Program-made: the position numbers and the translations under genes
The notes under the pieces: model-generated
Told to the model about the DNA's origin: nothing
The model's database searches: none
What the model saw: the letters and a program-made list of their open reading frames with translations, nothing else
Assembly: GCF_018417635.1 (NCBI RefSeq)
Contig: NZ_CP071007.1
Location: forward strand, 926,001-990,000
Length of the DNA: 64,000 bases
Direction of reading: 5' to 3'
Source: Pseudomonas sp. SORT22
GTDB taxonomy: Bacteria; Pseudomonadota; Gammaproteobacteria; Pseudomonadales; Pseudomonadaceae
Shown: positions 46,268 through 54,936 of the stretch, in pieces
How positions within the stretch are numbered: the first letter of the stretch is position 1
Layout of the letters: every line of letters starts with the position of its first letter

Positions 46268-47440
46268 ATGGCCCAGCCCTACAGTGCGCGCAGCCGCGCC
46301 ATCGAACCTTTCCACGTGATGGCCCTGCTGGCCCGCGCCAACGAGCTGCAAGCGAGCGGCTGCGACGTGATCCACCTGGAAATCGGCGAACCGGATTTCA
46401 CCACCGCCGCGCCGATCATCGAGGCCGGCCAGGCCGCACTGGCCCAGGGGCATACCCGTTATACCGCTGCCCGCGGGCTGCCGGCGCTGCGCGAAGCGAT
46501 TGCCGGGTTCTACCAGCAGCGCTACGGGCTGAGCATCGACCCGCAGCGCATCCTCATCACCCCGGGCGGTTCCGGCGCCTTGCTGCTGGCCGCCAGCCTG
46601 TTGGTCGACCCGGGCAAGCACTGGCTGCTGGCCGACCCCGGCTACCCGTGCAACCGGCATTTTTTGCGCCTGGTCGAAGGCGCCGCGCAACTGGTGCCGG
46701 TGGGGCCAGAGGTGAATTATCAATTGACCGCCGATCTGGTCGAGCGCTACTGGGACCAGGACACCGTCGGCGCCCTGGTGGCGTCACCTGCCAACCCCAC
46801 CGGCACGGTGCTCGATCGCAACGAGCTGGCAAGCCTCTCGGCTGCCACCCGCGCGCGTAACGGCCATTTGGTGGTGGACGAGATCTACCACGGCCTGACC
46901 TACGGCATGGATGCACCGAGCGTGCTGGAAGTCGACGACGAAGCCTTCGTCCTGAATAGTTTTTCCAAGTATTTCGGCATGACCGGCTGGCGCCTGGGCT
47001 GGCTGGTGGCGCCACCGGCTGCGGTGGCTGACCTCGAAAAGCTGGCGCAGAACCTCTACATCAGTGCCCCGAGCATGGCCCAGCATGCCGCCCTGGCGTG
47101 TTTCCAGCCTGGCACCCTGGCGATTCTCGAAGAACGTCGGGCCGAGTTCGCCCGCCGCCGCGATTTCCTCTTGCCGGCCTTGCGTGAGCTGGGCTTCAAG
47201 ATAGCCGTAGAGCCACAGGGTGCCTTTTATCTGTACGCCGACATCAGCGCCTTTGGCGGCGATGCCTTTGCCTTCTGCCGGCACTTCCTCGAAACCGAGC
47301 ACGTGGCCTTCACCCCGGGCCTGGACTTCGGTCGCCACCAGGCCGGGCACCATGTGCGCTTTGCCTACACCCAGAGCTTGCCGCGCCTGCAGGAGGCGGT
47401 CGAGCGGATTGCCCGCGGACTACGGAGCTGGCAAGGCTGA
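46268..47440 (+). CDS. PLP-dependent class I/II aminotransferase
   Basis: A 390-residue fold-type I aminotransferase. The start [18 protein letters not shown], the substrate region LEIGEPDF, the SPANPTGTV loop, the YHGLTYG tyrosine, the PLP lysine in [16 protein letters not shown] and the C-terminal HHVRFAYT arginine are seen. It belongs to the aspartate/alanine aminotransferase group; the amino-acid substrate cannot be set from sequence. ATG 46268 has GAGAGAAGG nearby. Its stop overlaps the sfsA start by 1 nt (TGATG), so the two are coupled. Confidence 0.92.
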   Translation: MAQPYSARSRAIEPFHVMALLARANELQASGCDVIHLEIGEPDFTTAAPIIEAGQAALAQGHTRYTAARGLPALREAIAGFYQQRYGLSIDPQRILITPGGSGALLLAASLLVDPGKHWLLADPGYPCNRHFLRLVEGAAQLVPVGPEVNYQLTADLVERYWDQDTVGALVASPANPTGTVLDRNELASLSAATRARNGHLVVDEIYHGLTYGMDAPSVLEVDDEAFVLNSFSKYFGMTGWRLGWLVAPPAAVADLEKLAQNLYISAPSMAQHAALACFQPGTLAILEERRAEFARRRDFLLPALRELGFKIAVEPQGAFYLYADISAFGGDAFAFCRHFLETEHVAFTPGLDFGRHQAGHHVRFAYTQSLPRLQEAVERIARGLRSWQG

Positions 47441-48153
47441 TGCGCTTTTCTCCCCCCCTTGAAACCGCACGTTTGCTGCGCCGCTACAAGCGCTTCCTGG
47501 CTGACATCGAGCTGGCCAGCGGCGAGCAAATGACCATCCATTGCCCCAATACCGGCTCGATGTTCAATTGCATGGTCGAGGGCGGCCAGGTCTGGTTCAG
47601 CCGCTCCAACGACCCTAAGCGCAAGCTGCCCGGCACCTGGGAAATCAGTGAAACCCCGCAGGGGCGCCTGGCCTGTGTCAACACCGGGCGCGCCAACGCG
47701 CTGGTGGAAGAAGCCTTGCGTGCTGGCGTCATCAGCGAACTGGCCGGGTTTACCGGGCTCAAGCGCGAAGTGGCTTACGGCGAGGAGAGCAGCCGGGTGG
47801 ATTTTCGCCTGGAGTTTGCCGAAGGGCCGGCCTATGTCGAGGTCAAGAGCGTCACCCTGGGCTTTGACGACTCGGCAGTCGCCGCCTTCCCTGACGCCGT
47901 CACCCAGCGCGGTGCCAAGCACCTGCGCGAGCTGGCGACCCTGGCCCGCCAGGGTGTGCGCGCGGTGCAGCTATATTGTGTGAACCTCAGCGGGGTCGAA
48001 GCCGTACGCCCTGCCGACGAGATCGACAGCGCCTATGCCGATGCCCTGCGCGCAGCGGTGGCCGATGGCGTCGAAGTGCTTGCCTACGGCACGCGGATCG
48101 ATGGCGAACAGGTTTATATCGATCGGCCTTTGCCGGTGTTGCTCAGTCGATAA
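47440..48153 (+). CDS. sfsA: DNA/RNA nuclease SfsA
   Basis: A 237-residue family protein with an OB-like N-terminal part ([24 protein letters not shown]) and a nuclease-like core with the EVKSVTLG motif and [13 protein letters not shown] block. In E. coli it was first described as a sugar fermentation stimulation protein. The start ATG overlaps the upstream TGA. The 3' end overlaps the convergent Rieske gene by 11 nt. Confidence 0.95.
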   Translation: MRFSPPLETARLLRRYKRFLADIELASGEQMTIHCPNTGSMFNCMVEGGQVWFSRSNDPKRKLPGTWEISETPQGRLACVNTGRANALVEEALRAGVISELAGFTGLKREVAYGEESSRVDFRLEFAEGPAYVEVKSVTLGFDDSAVAAFPDAVTQRGAKHLRELATLARQGVRAVQLYCVNLSGVEAVRPADEIDSAYADALRAAVADGVEVLAYGTRIDGEQVYIDRPLPVLLSR

Positions 48154-48460
48154 GCCAGATGCCCTGGCTGTCTTCGCGACAGTTCAGGGCCGTCAATTGC
48201 TCGCCCTCGCAAGGGCCGGCCACGCATTCGCCGGACTCGATCAGAAACAGCGCGCCGTGGCGCCCGCAGGCAATCAGGCTGGCGCTGCTGTCGAGAAAGG
48301 CGTCAGGTTCCCAATTCAGGGGGATGCCACGATGAGGGCAGTGATTGCGGTACAGGTAGACTGTGCCCGCACGCCGGACCGCGAAAATCCCCAGGTCATT
48401 GACACTGAAGCCTCGGCTCTGGCCTTCGCCCAGGTGCTCGGAATGACAAAGAAAATGCAT
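48143..48460 (-). CDS. Rieske [2Fe-2S] domain protein
   Basis: A 105-residue single-domain Rieske protein; the two cluster motifs are CPH (in [12 protein letters not shown]) and CxxH (ACGRHGALF), giving the expected 2 Cys/2 His. No catalytic domain or membrane helix is attached, so it is a soluble ferredoxin-like electron carrier or a dioxygenase-type ferredoxin; the partner is not adjacent. It is divergent from the Fur-controlled hmuT, so its promoter may share the iron-responsive region. Confidence 0.88.
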   Translation of the reverse strand: MHFLCHSEHLGEGQSRGFSVNDLGIFAVRRAGTVYLYRNHCPHRGIPLNWEPDAFLDSSASLIACGRHGALFLIESGECVAGPCEGEQLTALNCREDSQGIWLID

Positions 48461-48491
48461 GGTGAGGGTTACTCGAAGTCACAGTGACGGC

Positions 48492-48519
48492 TTGACGTGC
48501 AAATGCAAATAATTATCAA
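48492..48519 (+). promoter_or_regulatory. Fur-controlled promoter of hmuT, with Fur box 48499-48517
   Basis: TTGACG (48492-48497), a 16-nt spacer and TATCAA (48514-48519). A 19-mer (48499-48517) matches the Fur consensus GATAATGATAATCATTATC at 14 of 19 positions and covers the spacer and -10. It predicts repression by iron-loaded Fur. It may act on the Rieske gene too. Confidence 0.7.
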
Positions 48520-48613
48520 ATTGCCTGCATCAGCCGTATCGGACGCTTTATACCGTGCGTCCCCGGCATTATCCACCCGGATTGCCGCTCCTCCTCATTC
48601 AAGGAAGCCTGTT

Positions 48614-49480
48614 ATGCGCCCACGTGCCCGCCTGATCGCCCTGTGTGCCGGTCTTGTGTTCAACACCCTGGCCCAGGCCGACACCTTGCCGCAGCGCTGG
48701 GTCAGCGCCGGTGGGGCACTGAGCGAGTGGGTGGCGGCGCTGGGCGGCGAGCAGAAGCTGGTCGGGGTCGATACCACCAGTCAGCATCCGCAATCGCTCA
48801 AGGCCTTGCCGAGTATCGGTTATCAGCGCCAGCTGTCCGCCGAAGGGGTGCTGAGCCTGCGTCCGGATGTGCTGGTGGGCACCGAAGAAATGGGCCCGCC
48901 GCCGGTGCTCGCGCAAATCCGCGGCGCCGGGGTCAAGGTCGAACTGCTGTCGAGCAAGGCCGACCTGGGTGCGGTGGAAAGCAACTTGCAGCAACTGGGG
49001 CGCTTGCTCGGCAATGAGCAACAAGCCCGGCAACTGTTCGCCGACTACCGCCGGCAACTCGATGAGCTGCAGGGCAAGATCAAGCAACTGCAAACCACCC
49101 AGGCCGCTCCCGGAGTGATTCTGCTGGTCGGTCATGCCGGCTCCAAACCGATGATCGCCGGCAAAGGCACCGCTGGCGACTGGTTGCTCAAACAGGCCGG
49201 TGCGCGCAACCTGGCGGATAACGAAGGCTACAAGAACTTCTCTGTCGAGGCCTTGGCAGCCCTTGACCCGGATGTGCTGGTGTTCGCCGACCGCAGCCTC
49301 AGCGGTGAGCAGGCCTTGCAGGCGCTGCTCAAGGAAAACCCGGCCCTGAATGCTTCGCGCGCCGCCCGTAACAAACGCCTGATCGAACTGGACCCGACCT
49401 TGCTGGTGGGGGGGCTCGGCCCGCGTCTGCCGGTTACCTTGCAGAACCTTTCCCACGCCTTTTACCCGACCGCGCAATGA
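48614..49480 (+). CDS. hmuT: Heme ABC transporter substrate-binding protein
   Basis: A 288-residue periplasmic binding protein of the class III (BtuF/HmuT) type. A Sec signal peptide is visible (MRPRARLIALCAGLVFNTLAQA). Binding-protein features are VGVDTTSQHPQSLKALPSIG and LSPDVLV-type LRPDVLVGTEEMGPP, with a heme-ligand Tyr candidate in SIGYQRQL. It hands heme to HmuU. The stop overlaps hmuU by 4 nt. The family names HmuT and PhuT are equivalent. Confidence 0.9.
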   Translation: MRPRARLIALCAGLVFNTLAQADTLPQRWVSAGGALSEWVAALGGEQKLVGVDTTSQHPQSLKALPSIGYQRQLSAEGVLSLRPDVLVGTEEMGPPPVLAQIRGAGVKVELLSSKADLGAVESNLQQLGRLLGNEQQARQLFADYRRQLDELQGKIKQLQTTQAAPGVILLVGHAGSKPMIAGKGTAGDWLLKQAGARNLADNEGYKNFSVEALAALDPDVLVFADRSLSGEQALQALLKENPALNASRAARNKRLIELDPTLLVGGLGPRLPVTLQNLSHAFYPTAQ

Positions 49481-50514
49481 ACCGGCTGGTCAAGCCGCGC
49501 ACGCTGTTCGTCACCCTGACGCTGCTGTGCCTGTTGGCGATCTGGTTGTCGCTGGCGCTGGGGCCGGTCAGCCTGCCGTTGTTCGATACTCTGCGCGCCG
49601 GAGCCCGGTTGATCGGGCTGCCGGTGGCCGGCGACGGGCTGGAGCAGGCCGAGCTGATCCTCGGCCAGATCCGCTTGCCACGGACCCTGCTGGGGTTGGC
49701 CGTGGGTGCCGTGCTGGCGCTGTCCGGGGTGGCGATGCAGGGGCTGTTTCGCAACCCGCTGGCCGACCCCGGCCTGGTCGGGGTGTCTGCGGGTGCCGCG
49801 CTCGGTGCGGCAGTGGCGATTGTCGGCGGCTCGTGGATGGGCGGTATTCCCGAGGCCTTCGGCCCTTATCTGTTATCGCTGTGTGCATTTCTTGGTGGCC
49901 TGGGGGTGACGGCGCTGGTGTATCGCCTGGGCCGGCGCGATGGCCAGACCAACGTGGCGACCATGCTCCTTGCCGGCATCGCCTTGACCGCCCTGGCCGG
50001 CGCGGCGGTAGGGCTGTTCACTTACCTGGCCGATGACGCCACCTTGCGCACCCTGACGTTCTGGAACCTGGGCAGCCTCAATGGCGCCAGTTACCAGCGC
50101 CTGTGGCCGCTGGTGCTGGTGACCGTGGGGGTCTCGCTGTGGCTGCCACGCCGGGCCCAGGCCTTGAATGCCTTGTTGCTGGGCGAGTCCGAAGCCCGTC
50201 ACCTGGGCATCGAGGTCGAGAAGCTCAAGCGCGAACTGGTGTTCTGCACGGCGCTGGGGGTGGGCGCGGCAGTCGCGGCGGCGGGGCTGATCGGCTTTAT
50301 CGGCCTGGTGGTGCCGCACCTGGTGCGTTTGCTGGCTGGGCCGGACCACCGCGTATTGCTGCCGGCATCCTTGCTGGCCGGCGCTTCGCTGTTGCTGTTC
50401 GCCGACCTGATCGCGCGCTTGGCGCTGGCACCTGCGGAACTGCCGATCGGTATCGTTACCGCGTTCATCGGTGCGCCGTTCTTCCTCTATCTGCTGTTGC
50501 GGGGGCGTGCCTGA
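49477..50514 (+). CDS. hmuU: Heme ABC transporter permease (FecCD family)
   Basis: A 345-residue inner-membrane permease of the FecCD/BtuC family with about 10 helices; FGLRLPR-like [38 protein letters not shown] is the hallmark region, and [24 protein letters not shown] carries the coupling helix that contacts the ATPase. It is coupled to hmuT (ATGA) and hmuV (TGATG). Confidence 0.95.
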   Translation: MNRLVKPRTLFVTLTLLCLLAIWLSLALGPVSLPLFDTLRAGARLIGLPVAGDGLEQAELILGQIRLPRTLLGLAVGAVLALSGVAMQGLFRNPLADPGLVGVSAGAALGAAVAIVGGSWMGGIPEAFGPYLLSLCAFLGGLGVTALVYRLGRRDGQTNVATMLLAGIALTALAGAAVGLFTYLADDATLRTLTFWNLGSLNGASYQRLWPLVLVTVGVSLWLPRRAQALNALLLGESEARHLGIEVEKLKRELVFCTALGVGAAVAAAGLIGFIGLVVPHLVRLLAGPDHRVLLPASLLAGASLLLFADLIARLALAPAELPIGIVTAFIGAPFFLYLLLRGRA

Positions 50515-51281
50515 TGCTGTGTGTCGAAAACCTGTCGCTGCGCCGTGGCGAAAACCAGGTCCTCAGCGATATCAGCCTGGCCCTGCAGCCCGGCCAGGTA
50601 CTGGGCGTGCTGGGCCCCAACGGTGCCGGTAAAAGCAGCCTGCTCGGGGTGATGTGCGGTGAGTTGAATCCCAGCCACGGACGGGTGAGCCTGGATGACC
50701 GCGGGCTGTGCGACTGGCCCGGGCAGCAGCGGGCCCAGCGCCTGGCGGTGCTGCCGCAGGTGTCCAGCCTGGGCTTTGCCTTCAAGGTCGAAGAAGTGGT
50801 CGGCATGGGTCGCTTGCCGCATAAAACCGGTCTTGAGCGCGACCAGCAGATCATCGACGCGGCCCTACAGGCGGCCGATGCCGGCCACCTGCTCGGGCGC
50901 AGCTATCTGGCGCTCTCTGGTGGCGAGCGTCAGCGCGTGCACCTGGCGCGGGTACTGGCGCAGCTGTGGCCAGGCGAAGACGGGCGCATCCTGCTGCTCG
51001 ACGAGCCGACCTCGATGCTCGACCCGCTGCACCAGCACACCACCTTGCAAGCGGTGCGCGAATTCGCCGATCGCGGCGCCGCGGTGATGGTCATCCTTCA
51101 TGACCTGAACCTGGCGGCACGCTACTGTGATCGTATCCTCTTGCTCGAACAGGGTCGCAGCCATGCCCTGGATACCCCGCAGCAGGTATTGCGCCCCGAT
51201 TCGCTCAAGGCGGTGTTCGGCATCGATGTGCTGGTCCAGCCTCACCCCGAGCGGGGGCACCCGCTGATCATCGCCCGTTAG
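50514..51281 (+). CDS. hmuV: Heme ABC transporter ATP-binding protein
   Basis: A 255-residue cytosolic ATPase energising heme import. Walker [11 protein letters not shown]-loop LPQVSSL, signature ALSGGERQR, Walker [12 protein letters not shown] and the switch His in [10 protein letters not shown] are present. The ATG overlaps the hmuU stop by 1 nt. A longer frame opens further upstream inside hmuU but is a shadow. Confidence 0.95.
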   Translation: MLCVENLSLRRGENQVLSDISLALQPGQVLGVLGPNGAGKSSLLGVMCGELNPSHGRVSLDDRGLCDWPGQQRAQRLAVLPQVSSLGFAFKVEEVVGMGRLPHKTGLERDQQIIDAALQAADAGHLLGRSYLALSGGERQRVHLARVLAQLWPGEDGRILLLDEPTSMLDPLHQHTTLQAVREFADRGAAVMVILHDLNLAARYCDRILLLEQGRSHALDTPQQVLRPDSLKAVFGIDVLVQPHPERGHPLIIAR

Positions 51282-51292
51282 GAGTACCGCCC

Positions 51293-52189
51293 ATGCGTTG
51301 TCCCCGCTTGCCCGCATTGTTGCTGTTGCTGGTCTGGGGGCTCGCCGGCTGCCAGTCCCGGGCCGAAGTACCGCCATTGCCCGCCTGGCAAAGCCCCGAA
51401 GGCCGCGATCATGCCGAGCTTGGGCAGATTCGTGAGCTGAGCAGCGGGCGCCTGTTGACGCCCGCGCAACTGCTGGAGCGGCTGGCGCAGGCGCCGCGGC
51501 TGCTGGTAGGCGAGAAACACGACAACCCCGACCACCATGCCCTGCAGTTGTGGCTGCTGCGCGCCCTGCAGGGGCAACGGCCGCAGGGCAGCCTGCTGCT
51601 GGAGATGCTGCAGCCGGTGCAGCAAGCCAAGGTCGATGCGCTGAAGCAGCAGGCCTTGCCGGCCGATCTGCCGCTGGCGCTTGGCTGGCAGCAAGGCTGG
51701 GATTGGGCCCTGTACGGACCGATCGTCCGCGAGGCCCTGGGCCAGCCATACCCGTTGCTGGCCGCCAACCTCGACACCGAGGAGGTGCGCAGCCTCTATC
51801 GCCGGCCGCCACCCTTGAAAGGTGAGCGCTCGACCGCCGCCAAGGTCCGGGCCGTGCTGCTGGAGCAAGTCCGGGAGTCCCATTGCGGCCTGCTGCCCGA
51901 AAGCCAGTTGCCGGCGATGCTGGCGGTTCAGCAACAGCGCGACCGGCGTATGGCCGAGCGCCTGCTGGCCGCGCCACAGCCAGCGTTGCTGTTAGCCGGT
52001 GGCTATCACGTGCGCAAGGACATCGGCGTGCCCTTGCATTTGGCCGACCTGGGCGCCGAAGCCGGCACGCAGGTGTTGATGCTCGCCGAAGTGGGGCAGG
52101 GGGTTGATGCGCAGCTGGCTGATTATGTCTGGTACACCCCGGCTTTGCCGGAGCAGGACTACTGCGCGCAGATGCGTAAGGGCGAGTAA
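51293..52189 (+). CDS. ChaN/PhuW-family heme-binding lipoprotein
   Basis: A 298-residue protein with a lipoprotein signal (LLLLLVWGLAGCQS, lipobox LAGC) and a ChaN domain (LLVGEKHDNPDHH, LLLEMLQP and LLLAGGYHVRKDIGVPLHL). ChaN proteins bind heme between paired subunits and are iron-regulated. It ends the heme operon 11 nt after hmuV. In P. aeruginosa the equivalent, phuW, is also followed by prrF small RNAs, as here. Confidence 0.9.
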   Translation: MRCPRLPALLLLLVWGLAGCQSRAEVPPLPAWQSPEGRDHAELGQIRELSSGRLLTPAQLLERLAQAPRLLVGEKHDNPDHHALQLWLLRALQGQRPQGSLLLEMLQPVQQAKVDALKQQALPADLPLALGWQQGWDWALYGPIVREALGQPYPLLAANLDTEEVRSLYRRPPPLKGERSTAAKVRAVLLEQVRESHCGLLPESQLPAMLAVQQQRDRRMAERLLAAPQPALLLAGGYHVRKDIGVPLHLADLGAEAGTQVLMLAEVGQGVDAQLADYVWYTPALPEQDYCAQMRKGE

Positions 52190-52200
52190 AAAGCCCAGGC

Positions 52201-52314
52201 AAAAAAAGACCCGGCAAAGTGCCGGGTCAATAACCGTGATTAGCCTGATGAGGAGATAATCTGAGAGTCCGAACCAGGGGCTTTCAGGTTACCCAACCAG
52301 TCTCGCGACCAGTT
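52201..52314 (-). ncRNA. prrF: PrrF-type iron-responsive small RNA
   Basis: A small RNA of about 114 nt on the minus strand, downstream of and convergent with the chaN/phuW gene. The minus strand has the conserved antisense core with CTCAGATTATCTCC and TCATCAGGCTAATCACG, and it ends in GACCCGGCA/TGCCGGGTC plus seven T (52228-52201). The start is near 52314. PrrF RNAs repress mRNAs of iron-containing proteins when iron is low; the locus next to phuW is the same as in P. aeruginosa, but only one copy is present here. Confidence 0.93.
52208..52228 (-). terminator. prrF terminator
   Basis: Perfect stem GACCCGGCA/TGCCGGGTC (52208-52228), with seven T on the minus strand at 52207-52201. It also lies 19 nt after the chaN/phuW stop and could work both ways. 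Confidence 0.9.
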
Positions 52315-52316
52315 GT

Positions 52317-52348
52317 GATAATCATAACGATTCTCATTTCGTAGTCAA
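52317..52348 (-). promoter_or_regulatory. prrF promoter with Fur box 52317-52335
   Basis: On the minus strand TTGACT (52348-52343), a 16-nt spacer and TATGAT (52326-52321). The 19-mer GAGAATCGTTATGATTATC (52335-52317) matches the Fur consensus at 14 of 19 positions and overlaps the -10. It predicts transcription only when iron is scarce. Confidence 0.87.
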
Positions 52349-52358
52349 GTGTCGTGAT

Positions 52359-52643
52359 TCAAAATTCCCGATTATTTTTCTGTACGGCAATTTTGCCGTC
52401 GAGTTGCTGGTTCAGGGCTTCCTTGCGTTCAGCCGGAATATCGTTCCAGTGCACATCGAGCAAGGCGCCTTCAATCGCGTACAGCAGCACCTTCGAGGCC
52501 CGGAAACCCCGGGTACGGACGGCCTTGTAGGCGTTGACCGCACCCAGCCGGCGTAGGTCCGAAGCACTGTGGATGCCGACCGCATGCAGCCACTGCGCAG
52601 AAGTCTTGCCAAGGTTTTTCAGATGCTGGAGTTCATCGTTCAT
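52359..52643 (-). CDS. TfoX C-terminal domain protein
   Basis: A 94-residue protein with a helix-hairpin-helix-like TfoX C domain (LKNLGKTSAQWLHAVGIHSASDLRRLGAVNAYKAVR, then ALLYAIEGALLDVHW-type helix). Stand-alone TfoX-C proteins lack the N-terminal half of the Sxy competence activator, and the function is unknown. ATG 52643 follows AAGGAGG by 4 nt; a TTG one codon upstream would leave almost no spacing. Confidence 0.85.
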   Translation of the reverse strand: MNDELQHLKNLGKTSAQWLHAVGIHSASDLRRLGAVNAYKAVRTRGFRASKVLLYAIEGALLDVHWNDIPAERKEALNQQLDGKIAVQKNNREF

Positions 52644-52763
52644 CAAGCCTCCTTGCGACGGCTGAACGGGTCTTGATTTAGTAATCGCGGCAGGTCAATG
52701 AGCAGTGTAGCGGCACTTGGGAAATACGCGGCGTTTTGCCATCCATGTGCCGACGGGTAGCCG

Positions 52764-52797
52764 AAAGCCCCCGCCAGGCCACGGCCGGCGGGGGTTT
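52764..52797 (-). terminator. Hairpin after the pentapeptide-repeat gene
   Basis: CCCCCGCC and GGCGGGGG form an 8-bp stem around 52768-52794 with flanking AAA/TTT; on the minus strand it is followed by CTTTCGG. A plausible but not strong terminator of the pentapeptide-repeat gene. Confidence 0.5.
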
Positions 52798-52809
52798 CGA
52801 AGGTTGCTG

Positions 52810-53154
52810 TCAGCGTGTGCGGTAGCGCAGGCGGGTGCCGAAGTTGACCGACATGAGAATCTCGTCGGCGCTCAGTTCGCTGGGAAAGTAGGTGCCGGAA
52901 ATCTGTGCATGGGCCAGGCTTGCGCCTTCCAGGCCGTTGTGACGCAGGTCCAGGCCGCGCAGGTCGGAGGCGCGAAAGTAAGCATCGGTGAAGTCGATGC
53001 CGGTGGTGTCCAGCTCGCGCAGGTCGAGCCCGCGAAAATCGCCGCCACGAAAGTCGACGGTGCCATCCTTGGGTTTCTCGCGATTGAAACTGGCGATCTG
53101 TTCGTCATGCACCAGCGCATACAGCGCGCTGTCCAGTTGCCGTGGCTGATTCAT
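52810..53154 (-). CDS. Small pentapeptide-repeat protein
   Basis: A 114-residue protein of about eight tandem A(D/N)LXX-like units in the middle (VDFRGGDFRGLDLRELDTTGIDF, then ASDLRGLDLRHNGLEGASL). This predicts a short right-handed beta-helix. Larger members of this fold mimic DNA and block gyrase, but this one is small and no partner is evident. ATG 53154 is preceded by AAGGAGG. A palindrome CACTATAGTG (53185-53194) lies upstream. Confidence 0.82.
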   Translation of the reverse strand: MNQPRQLDSALYALVHDEQIASFNREKPKDGTVDFRGGDFRGLDLRELDTTGIDFTDAYFRASDLRGLDLRHNGLEGASLAHAQISGTYFPSELSADEILMSVNFGTRLRYRTR

Positions 53155-53258
53155 GAGGCGCCTCCTTGTTTGCACTTGTGGTGACACTATAGTGCCATCA
53201 TCAAGGGGGCGCCCGGAATCAGGCGTGAACTGTCGACTGCTTCACGTCCTGGGTGGTA

Positions 53259-54821
53259 TCAGAGCCCGGGCAGGCGCTGGCGGATCTGCTTGACCAACAG
53301 GTCGAGGCTGCCACTTTCGTTGGTTTCCACGCGCTTGCTTTGCAGCAGCTCTTCGGCGCTGAGCGGATCACGGCTGGCCTGTTGCGCCTTGACCACGTCC
53401 AGGGTGGCATCCGACGGATCGTTCTGATCGGCCTGACGCTGGGCCAGCCAGCTGGCGATCACCGCATCCGGGGCGTTGCAGTCGAGGATCAGGAACGGCA
53501 CGCCGGTTTCGCTGGCAACGCCGGCGGCGGCCTGGCGCTGCTCGTGCTTGAGGTAGGTGGCGTCGATAACTACCGGGAAGCCAGCACGCAGGATGGTTTC
53601 GGCCAGCTGGTGCAGACGCTGGTAGGTGGCCTGGCTGGCGTCTTCGCTATAGATGCCGGCTTGCAACTGACCGGCATTGGCGCTGGCTTGCTCACCGAAC
53701 ATGCGCTTGCGCTCGACGTCCGAACGCAGGCGAATGGCGCCCAGGGCGTCGACCAGGCGCATGGCCACGTGGCTCTTGCCGACTGCAGACACACCATGGG
53801 TGATGGCCAAAAAGCGCGAAGGGATGGCGCTGTAGCTTTCCGCCAGGTTGGCATAGTTGCGGTAGGTGCGCAGGGTAGTGGCGCGCTGCACCGCATCGGC
53901 GTTGGCCGGCATGCTGAACAGGGCGACCTTGGCCCGGACCAGGGCGCGGTAGGCCTTGTAGAAGTTCAGCAGTTCCAGGCCGGCGTAGTCACCGGTGAGT
54001 TCCAGGTACTGGCTGACGAAGCGGCGCGACAGCGATTTCAGCCCGCGGTCTTCGAGGTCCATGGCCAGGAACGCGGCATCGGCGTAGACGTCGGTCAGGC
54101 GGAACGGTTCGTTGAATTCAATGCAGTCGAAAATCACCACCTTGCCATCGATCAGGGTGGCGTTGCCCAGGTGGATGTCACCGTGGCATTCGCGAATGAA
54201 ACCTTCGGCCTTGCGCTGCTCGAGCAGGCCATGCAGGCGCTTGAAGCTGTCCTGGGCCCAGGCTTGCAGGGCATCGAGTTGCTGCAGGTCGGCCTTGTCG
54301 GAAAGGAACGGGCGAATCTGCTCGAAGTTCTGCTCGACCGGGGCCATGACGCTGTCCGGCGTGCCTAGCGGATGCTCGACGGCAACTTTTGGCGCGGCCA
54401 GGTGGAAGCGGGCGATCTGCTCGGCCATCTGGTCGATGTGCGCGGCGGTCAGTTCGCTGTTGGCCTGCAGGGTGCTGAGCATCTGGCTCTGGGGGAACTG
54501 GCGCATTTTCAGCGCGTATTCGATCGGCTCGCCTTCGCCGCCCAGTTGGGGCGCTTCGGCGCTGCCGGTGATCGGCAGTACTTCCAGGTACAGGTCGTCG
54601 GTCAGGCGCTGGTTCAGGCGCAGCTCTTCGGCGCAGAAGTGGGCACGCTGGGACAGCTCGGTAAAATCGAGGAAACCGAAGTTCATCGGCTTCTTGATCT
54701 TGTAGGCATAGTCACCGGTGAGCAGCACCCAGGATATATGCGTCTCGATGACCTGAAATGCCTTCACCGGGTGAGGGAACAGGGCGGGATTCTGCAGGGC
54801 TGTGATCAAGGCTTGGCTCAC
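53259..54821 (-). CDS. Fused APH-like kinase and P-loop ATPase
   Basis: A 520-residue two-domain protein. The first half (about 60-320) looks like an aminoglycoside-phosphotransferase-type kinase, with HGDIHLGNATL and a downstream VIFDCIEF metal region. The second half (about 345-500) is a P-loop kinase domain with GVSAVGKSH and a PVVIDATYLKHEQR motif, similar to the zeta-toxin/COG0645 type. This COG2187-COG0645 fusion is found in many proteobacteria without a known substrate; it need not give antibiotic resistance. GTG start at 54821 behind AGAAGGA (8-nt spacing). Divergent from mrcB. Confidence 0.87.
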   Translation of the reverse strand: MSQALITALQNPALFPHPVKAFQVIETHISWVLLTGDYAYKIKKPMNFGFLDFTELSQRAHFCAEELRLNQRLTDDLYLEVLPITGSAEAPQLGGEGEPIEYALKMRQFPQSQMLSTLQANSELTAAHIDQMAEQIARFHLAAPKVAVEHPLGTPDSVMAPVEQNFEQIRPFLSDKADLQQLDALQAWAQDSFKRLHGLLEQRKAEGFIRECHGDIHLGNATLIDGKVVIFDCIEFNEPFRLTDVYADAAFLAMDLEDRGLKSLSRRFVSQYLELTGDYAGLELLNFYKAYRALVRAKVALFSMPANADAVQRATTLRTYRNYANLAESYSAIPSRFLAITHGVSAVGKSHVAMRLVDALGAIRLRSDVERKRMFGEQASANAGQLQAGIYSEDASQATYQRLHQLAETILRAGFPVVIDATYLKHEQRQAAAGVASETGVPFLILDCNAPDAVIASWLAQRQADQNDPSDATLDVVKAQQASRDPLSAEELLQSKRVETNESGSLDLLVKQIRQRLPGL

Positions 54822-54922
54822 GGGCGATCCTTCTGGGTCGGAGATTCGAATCGGCCATTATGGCCGCAAGCGGGGCTGGTGCAAACCGCCGGAGGGCGCC
54901 TGTCGATGATTGATAAAGTGCG

Positions 54923-54928
54923 TATAAT
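54923..54928 (+). promoter_or_regulatory. -10 element directly ahead of mrcB
   Basis: Perfect TATAAT at 54923-54928, ending 8 nt before the mrcB ATG; no good -35 at 16-18 nt was seen (TGTCGA at 54901-54906 is weak). No ribosome-binding site lies between, which would give a leaderless message. Confidence 0.5.
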
Positions 54929-54936
54929 CCGCCGCC

